Below, in pieces: positions 34,685-42,958 of a DNA stretch of 64,000 bases. A program made the translations under genes and the position numbers. Source of the DNA: RPQJ01 sp963846315 (GTDB lineage Bacteria; Pseudomonadota; Gammaproteobacteria; Steroidobacterales; Steroidobacteraceae); the NCBI GenBank assembly GCA_963846315.1, contig CAWJVM010000006.1, positions 124,001 through 188,000 of the forward strand, in the 5' to 3' direction. Below the pieces are notes generated by a model, which did no database searches, was not told the origin of the DNA, and was given only the letters and a program-made list of their open reading frames with translations. Numbering within the stretch: position 1 is the stretch's first letter; each line of letters opens with the position of its first letter.

Positions 34685-35146
34685 ATGCCCGTGGCCACCG
34701 ACCTCAACGCCCAGATCCAGCGTCGTGATGCGATTATCCGCATCCTGCGGCAGAACGCTGTCGGGCGTCAGGCCGAGCTGGTCGCCCTGCTGCACCGGGA
34801 AGGCCACGACGCGACGCAGTCCAGTGTCAGCCGTGACCTCCGAGAACTCGGCGTGGCCAAGGGGGGTGACCGCTACCTGCTGCCCACCAGCGAGGACGCG
34901 CTCACGCCGAGCCACTTCGAGACGGTTCGCTCGTTCGTCAATGGGTACCGCGCCGCGGGTCCGACGCTGACGGTGCTGCGCACGTCGGTGGGCACCGCCC
35001 AGAGCGTCGCCATTGCGCTCGACAAGGCGCGCTGGCCCGAAGTCATCGGCACCATTGCCGGCGACGACACGATCTTCATTGCGACGGAAAGTGCGAAAGC
35101 GCAGCGCCGCCTGCACGAACACCTCCGTACCCACTTCGGCCGCTGA
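34685..35146 (+). CDS. argR: Arginine repressor ArgR
   Basis: 153 residues: winged-helix N-terminal domain (RRDAIIRILRQNAVGRQAEL, recognition helix with SVSRDLRELG) and a C-terminal hexamerisation/arginine-binding domain with the conserved GTIAGDDTIFIA. It senses L-arginine and represses the biosynthetic operon. The stop of argR and start of argG are 9 bp apart, so it heads the operon and likely controls itself through the palindrome upstream. Confidence 0.95.
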   Translation: MPVATDLNAQIQRRDAIIRILRQNAVGRQAELVALLHREGHDATQSSVSRDLRELGVAKGGDRYLLPTSEDALTPSHFETVRSFVNGYRAAGPTLTVLRTSVGTAQSVAIALDKARWPEVIGTIAGDDTIFIATESAKAQRRLHEHLRTHFGR

Positions 35147-35155
35147 GACTCCCCG

Positions 35156-36373
35156 ATGACCACGAAATCCCAGGGCGTCAAGCCCATCCTGCTCGCTTTT
35201 TCCGGTGGCCTCGACACCTCGTTCTGCGTGCCCTGGCTCGCGGAAAAGTACGGCCGTCCCATCGTCACGCTGACCGTCAATACAGGCGGCATCGACGCCG
35301 ACGCGGCGAAAGTGCTCGCGGAGCGCTCGAAGACCTTGGGTGCCGTCGAGCATCACCTCGTCGACGCACGTGCGGCGTACTTCGAGCAGGTGCTCAAGTA
35401 CCTGGTCATGGGCAACGTTCGTCGCGGCAACCTGTATCCGCTGTGCGTCGGCGCCGAGCGCGTGCTGCAGGCACAGACCGTCGCCCAGTTCGCGCGGCAG
35501 ATCGGCACCGATGTCGTCGCCCATGGCTCGACCGCCGCGGGCAACGATCAAGTGCGCTTCGAAGTCGCGCTGCGCACCCTGGCGCCCGAGCTCGAGATTC
35601 TCGCGCCGGTCCGCGACCAAGCCTTCAAGCGGCCCGAGCAACTGGAATACCTGCAGGCGCGCAAGCTGCCAGTGCCGCCGTTCGGCGCGGCCTACTCCGT
35701 CAATCGCGGCCTGTGGGGCGTGACGATCGGCGGCAAGGAAACCCTGGTCTCCGAGACCTGCATTCCCGACGAAGCCTGGGTACTCACGAAGGATGCCTTC
35801 ACGCACCCGCAGGCGCCGGAACGCCACACGATCGGCTTCGAAGCCGGCGTGCCGTGCTCACTCGACGGCAAGCAGCTCGACGCAGTGAGCCTCATCGAGC
35901 AGGTCGAGACGATCGGTGCGAAGTTCGGCGTCGGTCGCGGCATCCACCTGGGCGACACCATCATCGGCTTCAAGGGCCGGGTTGCATTCGAGGCGCCGGC
36001 GGCCGACGTCCTGCTCACGGCCCATCGCGAACTCGAAAAGCTGGTGCTTTCCGCACGACAGGCCAGGCTCAAGGACACGCTGGCGTCGCCGTACGGAGAC
36101 CTGGTGCACGAAGGCCAGCACCTCGATCCGGTGTGCCGGGACATCGAAGCTTTCTTCGTCTCGACGCAACAGCGTGTGACGGGTGAAGTGCACGTCCTGT
36201 TCCGTCCGGGAGTCGTCTTCATCGAAGGTGTTGCGTCGAAGTACTCGCTGATGAAGGCCTCGAAGGGTGCGTACGGCGAATCGGCCGGCGAATGGACGGC
36301 CGCCGAAGCCCACGGCTTTTCCAAGATGCTGGCGCTGCCGGGTATTTTCTACACGCGCGCGGGGCGCCACTGA
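35156..36373 (+). CDS. argG: Argininosuccinate synthase
   Basis: 405 residues. ATP-binding PP-loop AFSGGLDTS near residue 14, plus AHGSTAAGNDQVRFE and the C-terminal GGKETLVSET region. Catalyses citrulline + aspartate + ATP to argininosuccinate. In this pathway variant, citrulline is released from N-acetylcitrulline by a deacetylase not encoded in the window. Second gene of the arg operon. Confidence 0.95.
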   Translation: MTTKSQGVKPILLAFSGGLDTSFCVPWLAEKYGRPIVTLTVNTGGIDADAAKVLAERSKTLGAVEHHLVDARAAYFEQVLKYLVMGNVRRGNLYPLCVGAERVLQAQTVAQFARQIGTDVVAHGSTAAGNDQVRFEVALRTLAPELEILAPVRDQAFKRPEQLEYLQARKLPVPPFGAAYSVNRGLWGVTIGGKETLVSETCIPDEAWVLTKDAFTHPQAPERHTIGFEAGVPCSLDGKQLDAVSLIEQVETIGAKFGVGRGIHLGDTIIGFKGRVAFEAPAADVLLTAHRELEKLVLSARQARLKDTLASPYGDLVHEGQHLDPVCRDIEAFFVSTQQRVTGEVHVLFRPGVVFIEGVASKYSLMKASKGAYGESAGEWTAAEAHGFSKMLALPGIFYTRAGRH

Positions 36374-36402
36374 GCTCTGGCTCGAGGCTGGGGGAAATCG
36401 TC

Positions 36403-37488
36403 ATGCAGATGAAAACTGTCGTCGTCGACAAGATCGGCTCCATCGCACAGGCCTGCGGCCTCGGCCACGAGCTGCGCGTCGCCACCACCGACATTCCGTG
36501 CGAGGAAGGCGTGGTGCTGGTGGTCGAAGTGCTGACCAACAAGTCGACCTACAACCAGCTCGAACTCACCAGCGGCCGCATGGCCAAGGTGTCGAAGGGC
36601 GACGTGATGGTGGGCGCGCTCGGTCATCGGCAGGCGCTGTTCGGCTACTCGGGTCACATCCCGGAGAAGGTGACCGTGGGCGACATCATCCAGGTACTCA
36701 ACATCGGCGGCGTGCTCGGCATCTGCGATTCGGCGAACCCTGAGCGCGGCCAACCGTTCGATGCGCGCGTGCTCGGCTGCGTGCTGCAGTTTCCGTTCCT
36801 CGGCGAGCGCATCGGCGTGCCGGCCCGCGTCGGTTATCACCGGCTCAACCAGGCTGCGGTGCTGGACACGCACGGCGTGCCGGTTGTGGCGCTGGCGGGA
36901 ACGTGCATGGAGGCAGGCAAGACGGCGGCGGCTTGCGCGATCGTCAGCCGGATGCGCCACCGCGGCCTCGCCGTGCATGCCTTCAAGGCGACGGGCGTGT
37001 CGTTGCGCCGGGACATTCTCGCGATGGAAGACGCGGGCGCGCGCCGCAGCCAGATTTTTACGGACTTCGGCATCGTCACGACGACGGCGGCTTCCGGCCC
37101 GGCGCTGACGCGGACCATGCTGACCGAAATGACGCAGGGCAAGCCCGACGTCGTGGTCTTCGAACTCGGCGACGGCATCCTCGGCGCCTACGGCGTCGAA
37201 GCGATCCTGTCGGCTCCGGACATCGCCAAGTCCCTGACCGCGGTGATTCTGTCGGCCAACGACCCGGTGGCCGCCTGGGGCGGCGTGAAGCTGCTACGCG
37301 AACGGTTCAGTATCGAGCCCTGTGCGGTCACGGGCCCGGCGACCGACAACGCGGTGGGCGTGGACATCATCGAGCAACAGATGCAGGTGCGCGCTTTCAA
37401 TGCGATCACCGCCGGCGCCGCACTTGGCGACCACATCATCGAGTCGGTGGGTCTCGCGACGCAGGCCGCGACGGCGGTCAATCAATGA
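36403..37488 (+). CDS. DUF1611-like P-loop protein within the arginine operon
   Basis: 361 residues from the ATG at 36403, preceded by GGGGAAA. Residues 1-150 form an N-terminal beta-rich domain with SGRMAKVSKGDVMVGALGHR and VLNIGGVLGICDSANP. Residues 160-361 form a P-loop domain: Walker A GTCMEAGKT at 166-174, FKATGVSLRRDI, and VVFELGDGILG. This resembles the C-terminal domain of DUF1611/DgcN proteins, where DgcN is reported as a D-glutamate N-acetyltransferase. Position between argG and argC, with overlap of argC by ATGA, and the lack of any N-acetylglutamate synthase in the cluster suggest it supplies N-acetylglutamate. That assignment is inference; a regulatory or ATP-dependent role remains possible. 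Confidence 0.6.
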   Translation: MQMKTVVVDKIGSIAQACGLGHELRVATTDIPCEEGVVLVVEVLTNKSTYNQLELTSGRMAKVSKGDVMVGALGHRQALFGYSGHIPEKVTVGDIIQVLNIGGVLGICDSANPERGQPFDARVLGCVLQFPFLGERIGVPARVGYHRLNQAAVLDTHGVPVVALAGTCMEAGKTAAACAIVSRMRHRGLAVHAFKATGVSLRRDILAMEDAGARRSQIFTDFGIVTTTAASGPALTRTMLTEMTQGKPDVVVFELGDGILGAYGVEAILSAPDIAKSLTAVILSANDPVAAWGGVKLLRERFSIEPCAVTGPATDNAVGVDIIEQQMQVRAFNAITAGAALGDHIIESVGLATQAATAVNQ

Positions 37489-38546
37489 GCGCACGGACGC
37501 CTGCAATCGTGTTGGGCGGCACCGGCTACGTTGCCGGCGAATTGCTGCGCCTGCTGGCGTCCCATCCGTACTTCGACCTGGCAGCGGTCGCCTCCGACAG
37601 CCAACCGGACGAACCGGTCGCGCAGTTCTTCCGGCACCTGCAGCCGGTGCTGCCGCACCTGCGCTTCGCGAGCCACGAGGAGATCCTCGAATACGTCACT
37701 TCGAACCCGGAGACGGCGGTGTTCTCGGCGGCGCCGCACGGCGTGTCCGCGGCGCTGATCGACCGGTTGCTGACGGCGGCCGAACAGGCCGAAACGCAGG
37801 CCCGCGTCGTCGACATCTCGGCGGACTTCCGCTACCCGAGTGCCGATGCATTCGAGGCAGTGTACAAGCACGTCCATGGCGCGCCGGACCGGATCGGCGA
37901 GTTCACGTGCGCGGTCCCCGAGCACCTGAATGCACTCGCGACGCCGCACGTTGCACACCCCGGCTGCTTCGCCACCGCCGTGCTGCTCGCGAGCGTGCCT
38001 CTGCTTTCGCTCGGTTTGATCGAGCCACGCCTGTTCGTCTCCGGCGTGACTGGAAGCACCGGCTCGGGTCGTCAGCCCGTGGCGGGCACGCACCACCCGC
38101 AGCGTCACAGCGACCTGTACACCTACAACGTGCTCGCTCATCGGCACACGCCGGAGATCACGGCACTCGCGTTGGCCGCTTCGGGCACACCGGCCGATTT
38201 CGCCTTCGTACCGCACAGCGGTCCATTCGCCCGCGGCATCCACGTGACGGTGCAGGCAACGCTGCAGGAACCGCTGTCGACGCACGAGCTGGTGCATGCA
38301 TTGCGCGAGTACTACGACCAGTCCGTCTTCGTGCGCGTGAGCGGCGAGATGCCGCGGCTCAAGGACGTCGTCGCCAGCAACTTCGCGCAACTGTCGGGCG
38401 TCAGCAATGGCCGCACCGTCGCGGTGATGTGCGCGATCGACAACTTGACCAAGGGCGCGGCCGGCGGCGCCGTGCAGTGGATGAACCGGATGTTCGGCCA
38501 TGAAGAAACCGCCGGCCTGATGACGCCAGCGCCCGGGTGGACGTGA
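37485..38546 (+). CDS. argC: N-acetyl-gamma-glutamyl-phosphate reductase
   Basis: 353 residues; ATG overlaps the previous stop. NADP motif LGGTGYVAGEL at 10-20, catalytic Cys161 in HPGCFAT, and a later conserved region with PHSGPFARGIH. Reduces N-acetylglutamyl phosphate to the semialdehyde. Its stop overlaps the argD start by one base (TGATG). Confidence 0.95.
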   Translation: MSARTPAIVLGGTGYVAGELLRLLASHPYFDLAAVASDSQPDEPVAQFFRHLQPVLPHLRFASHEEILEYVTSNPETAVFSAAPHGVSAALIDRLLTAAEQAETQARVVDISADFRYPSADAFEAVYKHVHGAPDRIGEFTCAVPEHLNALATPHVAHPGCFATAVLLASVPLLSLGLIEPRLFVSGVTGSTGSGRQPVAGTHHPQRHSDLYTYNVLAHRHTPEITALALAASGTPADFAFVPHSGPFARGIHVTVQATLQEPLSTHELVHALREYYDQSVFVRVSGEMPRLKDVVASNFAQLSGVSNGRTVAVMCAIDNLTKGAAGGAVQWMNRMFGHEETAGLMTPAPGWT

Positions 38547-39713
38547 TGAGCGCAGCGATGGACTGGGTGCCTCCCGCCGATCACCTGGCTCCGGTGTATG
38601 CGCAGTGGGCGCTCGACGTCGTCGACGGCACCGGCGTGCACTTGAACACGCGCGACGGCCGGCGAGTGCTCGACCTGTACGGCGGCCACGCCGTAGCGGC
38701 GCTCGGCTATTCGCATCCACGCCTGCTGGCCGCGCTGGAGACCCAGGCGAAGTCGCTGATTTTTCAGAGCAATGCCGTACCGCTCGAGGTGCGAGCACGC
38801 GCCGCGCTGCGCCTCACCCGGTTCGCGGGACTGGGACTGAACACCGCGTTCTTCATCAGCACGGGCGCCGAAGCGAATGAGAACGCACTGAAGCTGGCAT
38901 TGCGAATCACGGGCCGGCGCAAGGTCGTTGCCATCGAAGGCAGCTTCCACGGTCGCACGGCTGCAGCGGGCGCGGTGACCTGGGGCGCGGCGAAGAAGTG
39001 GTATGGCTTTCCGCAGGCACCGTTCGACGTCGAGTTTGTACCGCGCGGCGACCTGGCCGCGATCGAGCGAATCATCGGCATCGACACGGCCGCGGTCATC
39101 GTCGAACCCGTGCAAGGTGTCGGCGGCGCACTCGACCTCGGCGAGCCGTTTCTCTCGGCGTTGCGCACGCGCTGCACCGAGACCTGCGCGTTGCTCGTCT
39201 TCGACGAGGTGCAATGTGGCATGGGTCGCACGGGTTTCCCGTTTGCCGCGAACATGTACGGCCTCTCGCCCGACATGATCACCACGGCCAAGGCTCTCGG
39301 TGCCGGCTTCCCGTGCGCGGCGCTGCTGATGGCCGACCACGTGGCTGCTCACCTGAAGGTGGACGACCTCGGCACGACGTTCGGCGGTGGCCCGATGGCC
39401 TGTGCCATGATCGAAGCCGTCGTCGATATCATCGAAAGCGAAGGCCTGCTGGCAAACGTGCGCAAGCTGTCACAGCAGATGCGCGACACGTGCGTGGTCG
39501 GGCCGGTGACCGGGCACGCAGGGCGCCGGATTCCTGCTCGGCCTGCGCACGCGCCGCCCGGCCAAGGACGTCCAGCGCGAATTGCTCGAACAACACGACA
39601 TCCTGACCGGCACGAGCGGCGATCCGCACATCGTCCGTATCCTCGCCCCCTACATTCTGGAGTCGCAGCACGTCGAGCAACTTCGCGACGCTCTCGTCTC
39701 CCTGTCAGCTTGA
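38546..39713 (+). CDS. argD: Acetylornithine aminotransferase (single-base frameshift near C-terminus)
   Basis: Residues 1-320 read normally: STGAEANENALKLA, D220 in FDEVQ, and PLP lysine K249 in TTAKALGAGFP. After GPVTG the frame is lost, but the correct C-terminus (GAGFLLGLRTRRPAKDVQ ... ILTGTSGDPHIVRI, ending SLSA) continues in another frame to a stop at 39713. Removing one G from the GGG at 39512-39514 restores an enzyme of about 388 residues. As written, the disrupted frame instead reads on into argF' and predicts a 724-residue chimera from this start. Catalyses transamination of N-acetylglutamate semialdehyde. Confidence 0.9.
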
Positions 39714-39718
39714 ACACC

Positions 39719-40720
39719 ATGCGCAATTTTCTCGACCTGGCGAACCTGTCGCGCGACGAAGTCGTGGACCTGCTCGCACTCGCCCAGAGCCTGCAGGACC
39801 GACCCGAGCCGTCTGCGCTTGTCGGAAAGATTCTCGGGCTGCTGTTCCTGAACCCATCGCTGCGCACGCTGGCCTCGTTCCAGGCGGGCATGCAGCGACT
39901 CGGAGGCACTGCGTTCGTCGTGACACCGGGCCAGGGCACGTGGCAGGTCGAGACGCGGGACGGCGCGATCATGAATGCCAGTGCGGCCGAACATGTGCGC
40001 GAAGCGATTCCCGTGCTCGCGTCCTATTGCGACGCCCTTGGCATTCGTTCGTTTGCCGAAGGCAAGGACCTGGCGGCCGACATCGCGGAAGTGCAGTTCA
40101 TGCGCATGGCCAACCTGTGCCCGAAGCCGCTCGTGAACATGGAGTCCGCCGTCAATCACCCATGCCAGGCGCTGGCTGACTGGCGAACGATGGACGAACT
40201 CGCCGTGCCGCGCACCGGCAAGTTCGTACTTAGCTGGGTCTCGCACCCGCGCGCGTTACCGCTTGCCGTACCCGCCGCGACAGTGCACATGGCGGCGCAG
40301 CGTGGCATGGAAGTCGTGGTGCTGCGGCCCGAAGGCTACGCACTGCCCGACGCGATCATGGACAAGGCGCGCGCTGCCGCCGCGGCCTCCGGCGGCAACG
40401 TGTCCGAGACGACAGATCGCAATTCGGCGCTGCGCGGCGCGCACGTGGTGTACGCCAAGGAATGGGGCTCGCCGCAGCACTACGGCGACGCCGATGCCGA
40501 GGGGAAGGCGCGCGCGCCACTCGGCGACTGGTGCGTGCGCGAAAGCTGGTTCCAGCCCGCGCAGGCCGACTGCCATTTCATGCATTGCCTGCCGGTGCGC
40601 CGCAACGTGGCAGTCGCTGACGAAATTCTCGACGGACCGCGCAGCCGCGTGATCCGCGAAGCCGCCAATCGCATGGTCGTCCAGATGGCCGTGCTGCATC
40701 GCTTGCTCAAGGGGAACTGA
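39719..40720 (+). CDS. argF': N-acetylornithine carbamoyltransferase
   Basis: 333 residues. FLNPSLRT at 43-50 replaces the usual carbamoyl-phosphate STRT motif, as in acetylornithine/succinylornithine transcarbamylases. HPCQ is at 147-150, and HCLPVRRN is the ornithine-side loop. Glu78 in WQVE corresponds to the glutamate known to favour N-acetyl over N-succinyl ornithine in the Xanthomonas enzyme, so the substrate should be N-acetylornithine. This is the variant arginine route of Xanthomonadales and Bacteroidetes. Confidence 0.93.
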   Translation: MRNFLDLANLSRDEVVDLLALAQSLQDRPEPSALVGKILGLLFLNPSLRTLASFQAGMQRLGGTAFVVTPGQGTWQVETRDGAIMNASAAEHVREAIPVLASYCDALGIRSFAEGKDLAADIAEVQFMRMANLCPKPLVNMESAVNHPCQALADWRTMDELAVPRTGKFVLSWVSHPRALPLAVPAATVHMAAQRGMEVVVLRPEGYALPDAIMDKARAAAAASGGNVSETTDRNSALRGAHVVYAKEWGSPQHYGDADAEGKARAPLGDWCVRESWFQPAQADCHFMHCLPVRRNVAVADEILDGPRSRVIREAANRMVVQMAVLHRLLKGN

Positions 40721-40722
40721 CG

Positions 40723-41649
40723 ATGATCGGACACAAGGTCGAACAGGCTGTGACGGTGCGGGCGCTGCGCGGCGCGGCGCCTTACATCCACATGTACAAG
40801 GGCAAGGTTTTCGTCATCAAGACGGGAGGCGGCGCATTCCGCGACACCGCGACGATGCGTGCCTTCGTCGAGCAGGTCGCCATCCTGCACCACCTCGGCA
40901 TCCGCGTCGTGCTCGTGCACGGCGGCGGGCCGCAACTCGACGACGTGACGACGAAGCTCGGCGTGCAGACGCGCATGGTCCAGGGCCGTCGCGTCACCGA
41001 TGCGTCGGCCATCGACGCGACCAGCATGGTGTTGAACGGCCTGATCAACACACAATTGGTGGCGCTGTGCCACAGCTTCGGCATCTCTGCGATCGGCATC
41101 GGCGGCATCGACGGCGGGCTGGTGCAGGCGCACCGCCGTGCGCCGGTGACGCTCGCGAGCGGCGAGATCGTCGACTACGGCATGGTGGGTGACATCGACA
41201 GCATCGATGGCACGGTGATCACGAGGCTGTTGGAGGATGGCTTCCTGCCCGTGGTGAGCCCGCTGTCGTGCGACAACTCGGGGCAGTTGCTCAATATCAA
41301 CGCCGATACCGTGGCCGCTGCGATCGGCGGCACGTTGGTCGCTGAAAAGCTGATCCTGTGCACTGGTGCCCCCGGCATTCTCGAACGCGTCGACGATCCG
41401 CAGTCACTGATCTCGTACACCGACGTGGCCGGCCTGCGTCGCCTGCGCGAGGAAGGCGCGATCACCGATGGCATGTTGCCGAAGTCGAGTGCGATCGAAG
41501 CCGCGATTCGTGGCGGCGTCCGCCGCGTGCACGTCATCTCGTACGCGGAAACCGACTCGCTGCTCGCCGAGATCTTCACCAACGAGGGCAAGGGCACGCT
41601 GGTCGTCGCGGACACGAAGGCGCTGACTGCGGCTGAGCAAGGCCAGTAG
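40723..41649 (+). CDS. argB: Acetylglutamate kinase (kinase domain only)
   Basis: 308 residues of amino-acid kinase fold: KTGGGAF near residue 27, VHGGGPQLD, NINADTVAAAIGG and the ADP-binding TDGMLPK. Unlike the Xanthomonas bifunctional protein, there is no C-terminal GNAT (N-acetylglutamate synthase) domain after about residue 295. The first committed acetylation must therefore be done by another protein. Two bases separate it from argF'. Confidence 0.93.
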   Translation: MIGHKVEQAVTVRALRGAAPYIHMYKGKVFVIKTGGGAFRDTATMRAFVEQVAILHHLGIRVVLVHGGGPQLDDVTTKLGVQTRMVQGRRVTDASAIDATSMVLNGLINTQLVALCHSFGISAIGIGGIDGGLVQAHRRAPVTLASGEIVDYGMVGDIDSIDGTVITRLLEDGFLPVVSPLSCDNSGQLLNINADTVAAAIGGTLVAEKLILCTGAPGILERVDDPQSLISYTDVAGLRRLREEGAITDGMLPKSSAIEAAIRGGVRRVHVISYAETDSLLAEIFTNEGKGTLVVADTKALTAAEQGQ

Positions 41650-41650
41650 G

Positions 41651-41683
41651 AAGTGATTAGCGATTAGTGATTAGTGAGTAGTG
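41651..41683. repeat. GTGATTA heptamer array upstream of argH
   Basis: GGAAG followed by four imperfect heptamers: GTGATTA, GCGATTA, GTGATTA, GTGAGTA. Single array without an inverted partner, located between the argB stop and argH start. Confidence 0.85.
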
Positions 41684-41704
41684 CCGACTACGAAGGACAG
41701 GTGC

Positions 41705-42895
41705 ATGAGCAGACTGTGGGACAAGGGCGCGCCCCTCGACGAGCGAGTGCTGCGATTCACGGCCGGCGAGGATCACGCCCTCGACAACCGGCTCGTGGCG
41801 TACGACGTCCGCGCCTCGATCGCGCACGCCGAGATGCTGCATGAGAGCGGCCTGCTCGCCGAGAATGAGCTGGATGCGATCCGCAACGGGCTGAATGAAA
41901 TCGCGGCCGCCCACGCCCGTGGGGAGTGGTCGGTGACACTCGACCTCGAAGACGGTCAGACGGCGCTCGAAGCCCTGCTCACGCGGAAGATCGGCACGGC
42001 GGGTGCGCGCCTGCACGCGGGTCGCTCGCGCAACGACCAGGTGCTCACGGCGCTGCGCCTGTACCTGCGTGACGCCGTCGAGGAACTGGCCGAGGGTGCG
42101 CGCCACGTGGCCGAGGCACTCGACGGCCTGGCGGCCGACCAGGGTTACATTGCGTTGCCGGGCTACACGCACATGCAGCAGGCGATGCCGAGCTCGGTCG
42201 AGCTGTGGGCGCACGGCTTCGCCGCGGAAATCCGCGACGACATCGAAGGCTTGCGTCACGCACATCGGCGCATCGGCAAGAATCCCCTGGGCTCCGCGGC
42301 GGGCTACGGTACTCCCAACCTGCCCGTGAACCGCGATGCGACACGCACGAGGCTCGCGTTCGCTGCCAATCACGAACCCGTGACGGCCGTGCAGCTGTCG
42401 CGCGGCAAGGCCGAAGCGGAGGTGCTGTTCCAGGTGGCATTGCTGATGCAGGACCTCGGCCGGCTCGCCTCGGACCTGCTGCTGTTCTATACGCGCGAGT
42501 TCGGTTTCATCCAGCTGCCCGATGCGTTCACGACCGGTTCGTCGATCATGCCGCAGAAGCGCAACCCGGACGTTTTCGAGCTGGTGCGTGGCCGTACCGC
42601 CACGGCGCAGGCGTGCCTGGTCGAGGTGCTCGGAATTACGGCCAAGCTGCCCTCGGGTTACCAGCGTGACCTGCAACTGATCAAGGCGCCGCTGTTCCGT
42701 TCGATCGACATCGGCCTGGAGTCGCTGGGCATCATGGCGGCGGCGATTCCGCTGGTGCAGTTCGTGCCGGAGCGCATCCGCATGGACGCCGACATTCATG
42801 CGGCGGCTGAGGCCAACGAGCTGGTCGCGAAAGAAGGGATCCCGTTCCGCGAGGCGTACCAGCGCGTCGGGGCCAGGCACCGCCGCGAGGAGTAA
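41705..42895 (+). CDS. argH: Argininosuccinate lyase
   Basis: 396 residues from the ATG at 41705, preceded by AAGGACAGG. Fumarase/aspartase signature GSSIMPQKRNPD near residue 281, substrate-binding HAGRSRNDQV and GYTHMQQAMPSS. It is shorter than typical ArgH (430-460) and ends soon after the conserved EGIPFREAY region, so a C-terminal helical part is short or missing. Splits argininosuccinate into arginine and fumarate, the last step of the pathway. Confidence 0.93.
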   Translation: MSRLWDKGAPLDERVLRFTAGEDHALDNRLVAYDVRASIAHAEMLHESGLLAENELDAIRNGLNEIAAAHARGEWSVTLDLEDGQTALEALLTRKIGTAGARLHAGRSRNDQVLTALRLYLRDAVEELAEGARHVAEALDGLAADQGYIALPGYTHMQQAMPSSVELWAHGFAAEIRDDIEGLRHAHRRIGKNPLGSAAGYGTPNLPVNRDATRTRLAFAANHEPVTAVQLSRGKAEAEVLFQVALLMQDLGRLASDLLLFYTREFGFIQLPDAFTTGSSIMPQKRNPDVFELVRGRTATAQACLVEVLGITAKLPSGYQRDLQLIKAPLFRSIDIGLESLGIMAAAIPLVQFVPERIRMDADIHAAAEANELVAKEGIPFREAYQRVGARHRREE

Positions 42896-42958
42896 CGTTC
42901 CGCGCGCGGACGCGTTAGCATCGGCCCATTGACGCAACCGCGTGCAGGGGAACGATCG

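Noticed and set aside
38537..40720. Genuine ArgD-ArgF' fusion enzyme
   Set aside because: The true ArgD C-terminus is fully preserved in another frame ending just before argF', so the fusion is an artefact of one base.
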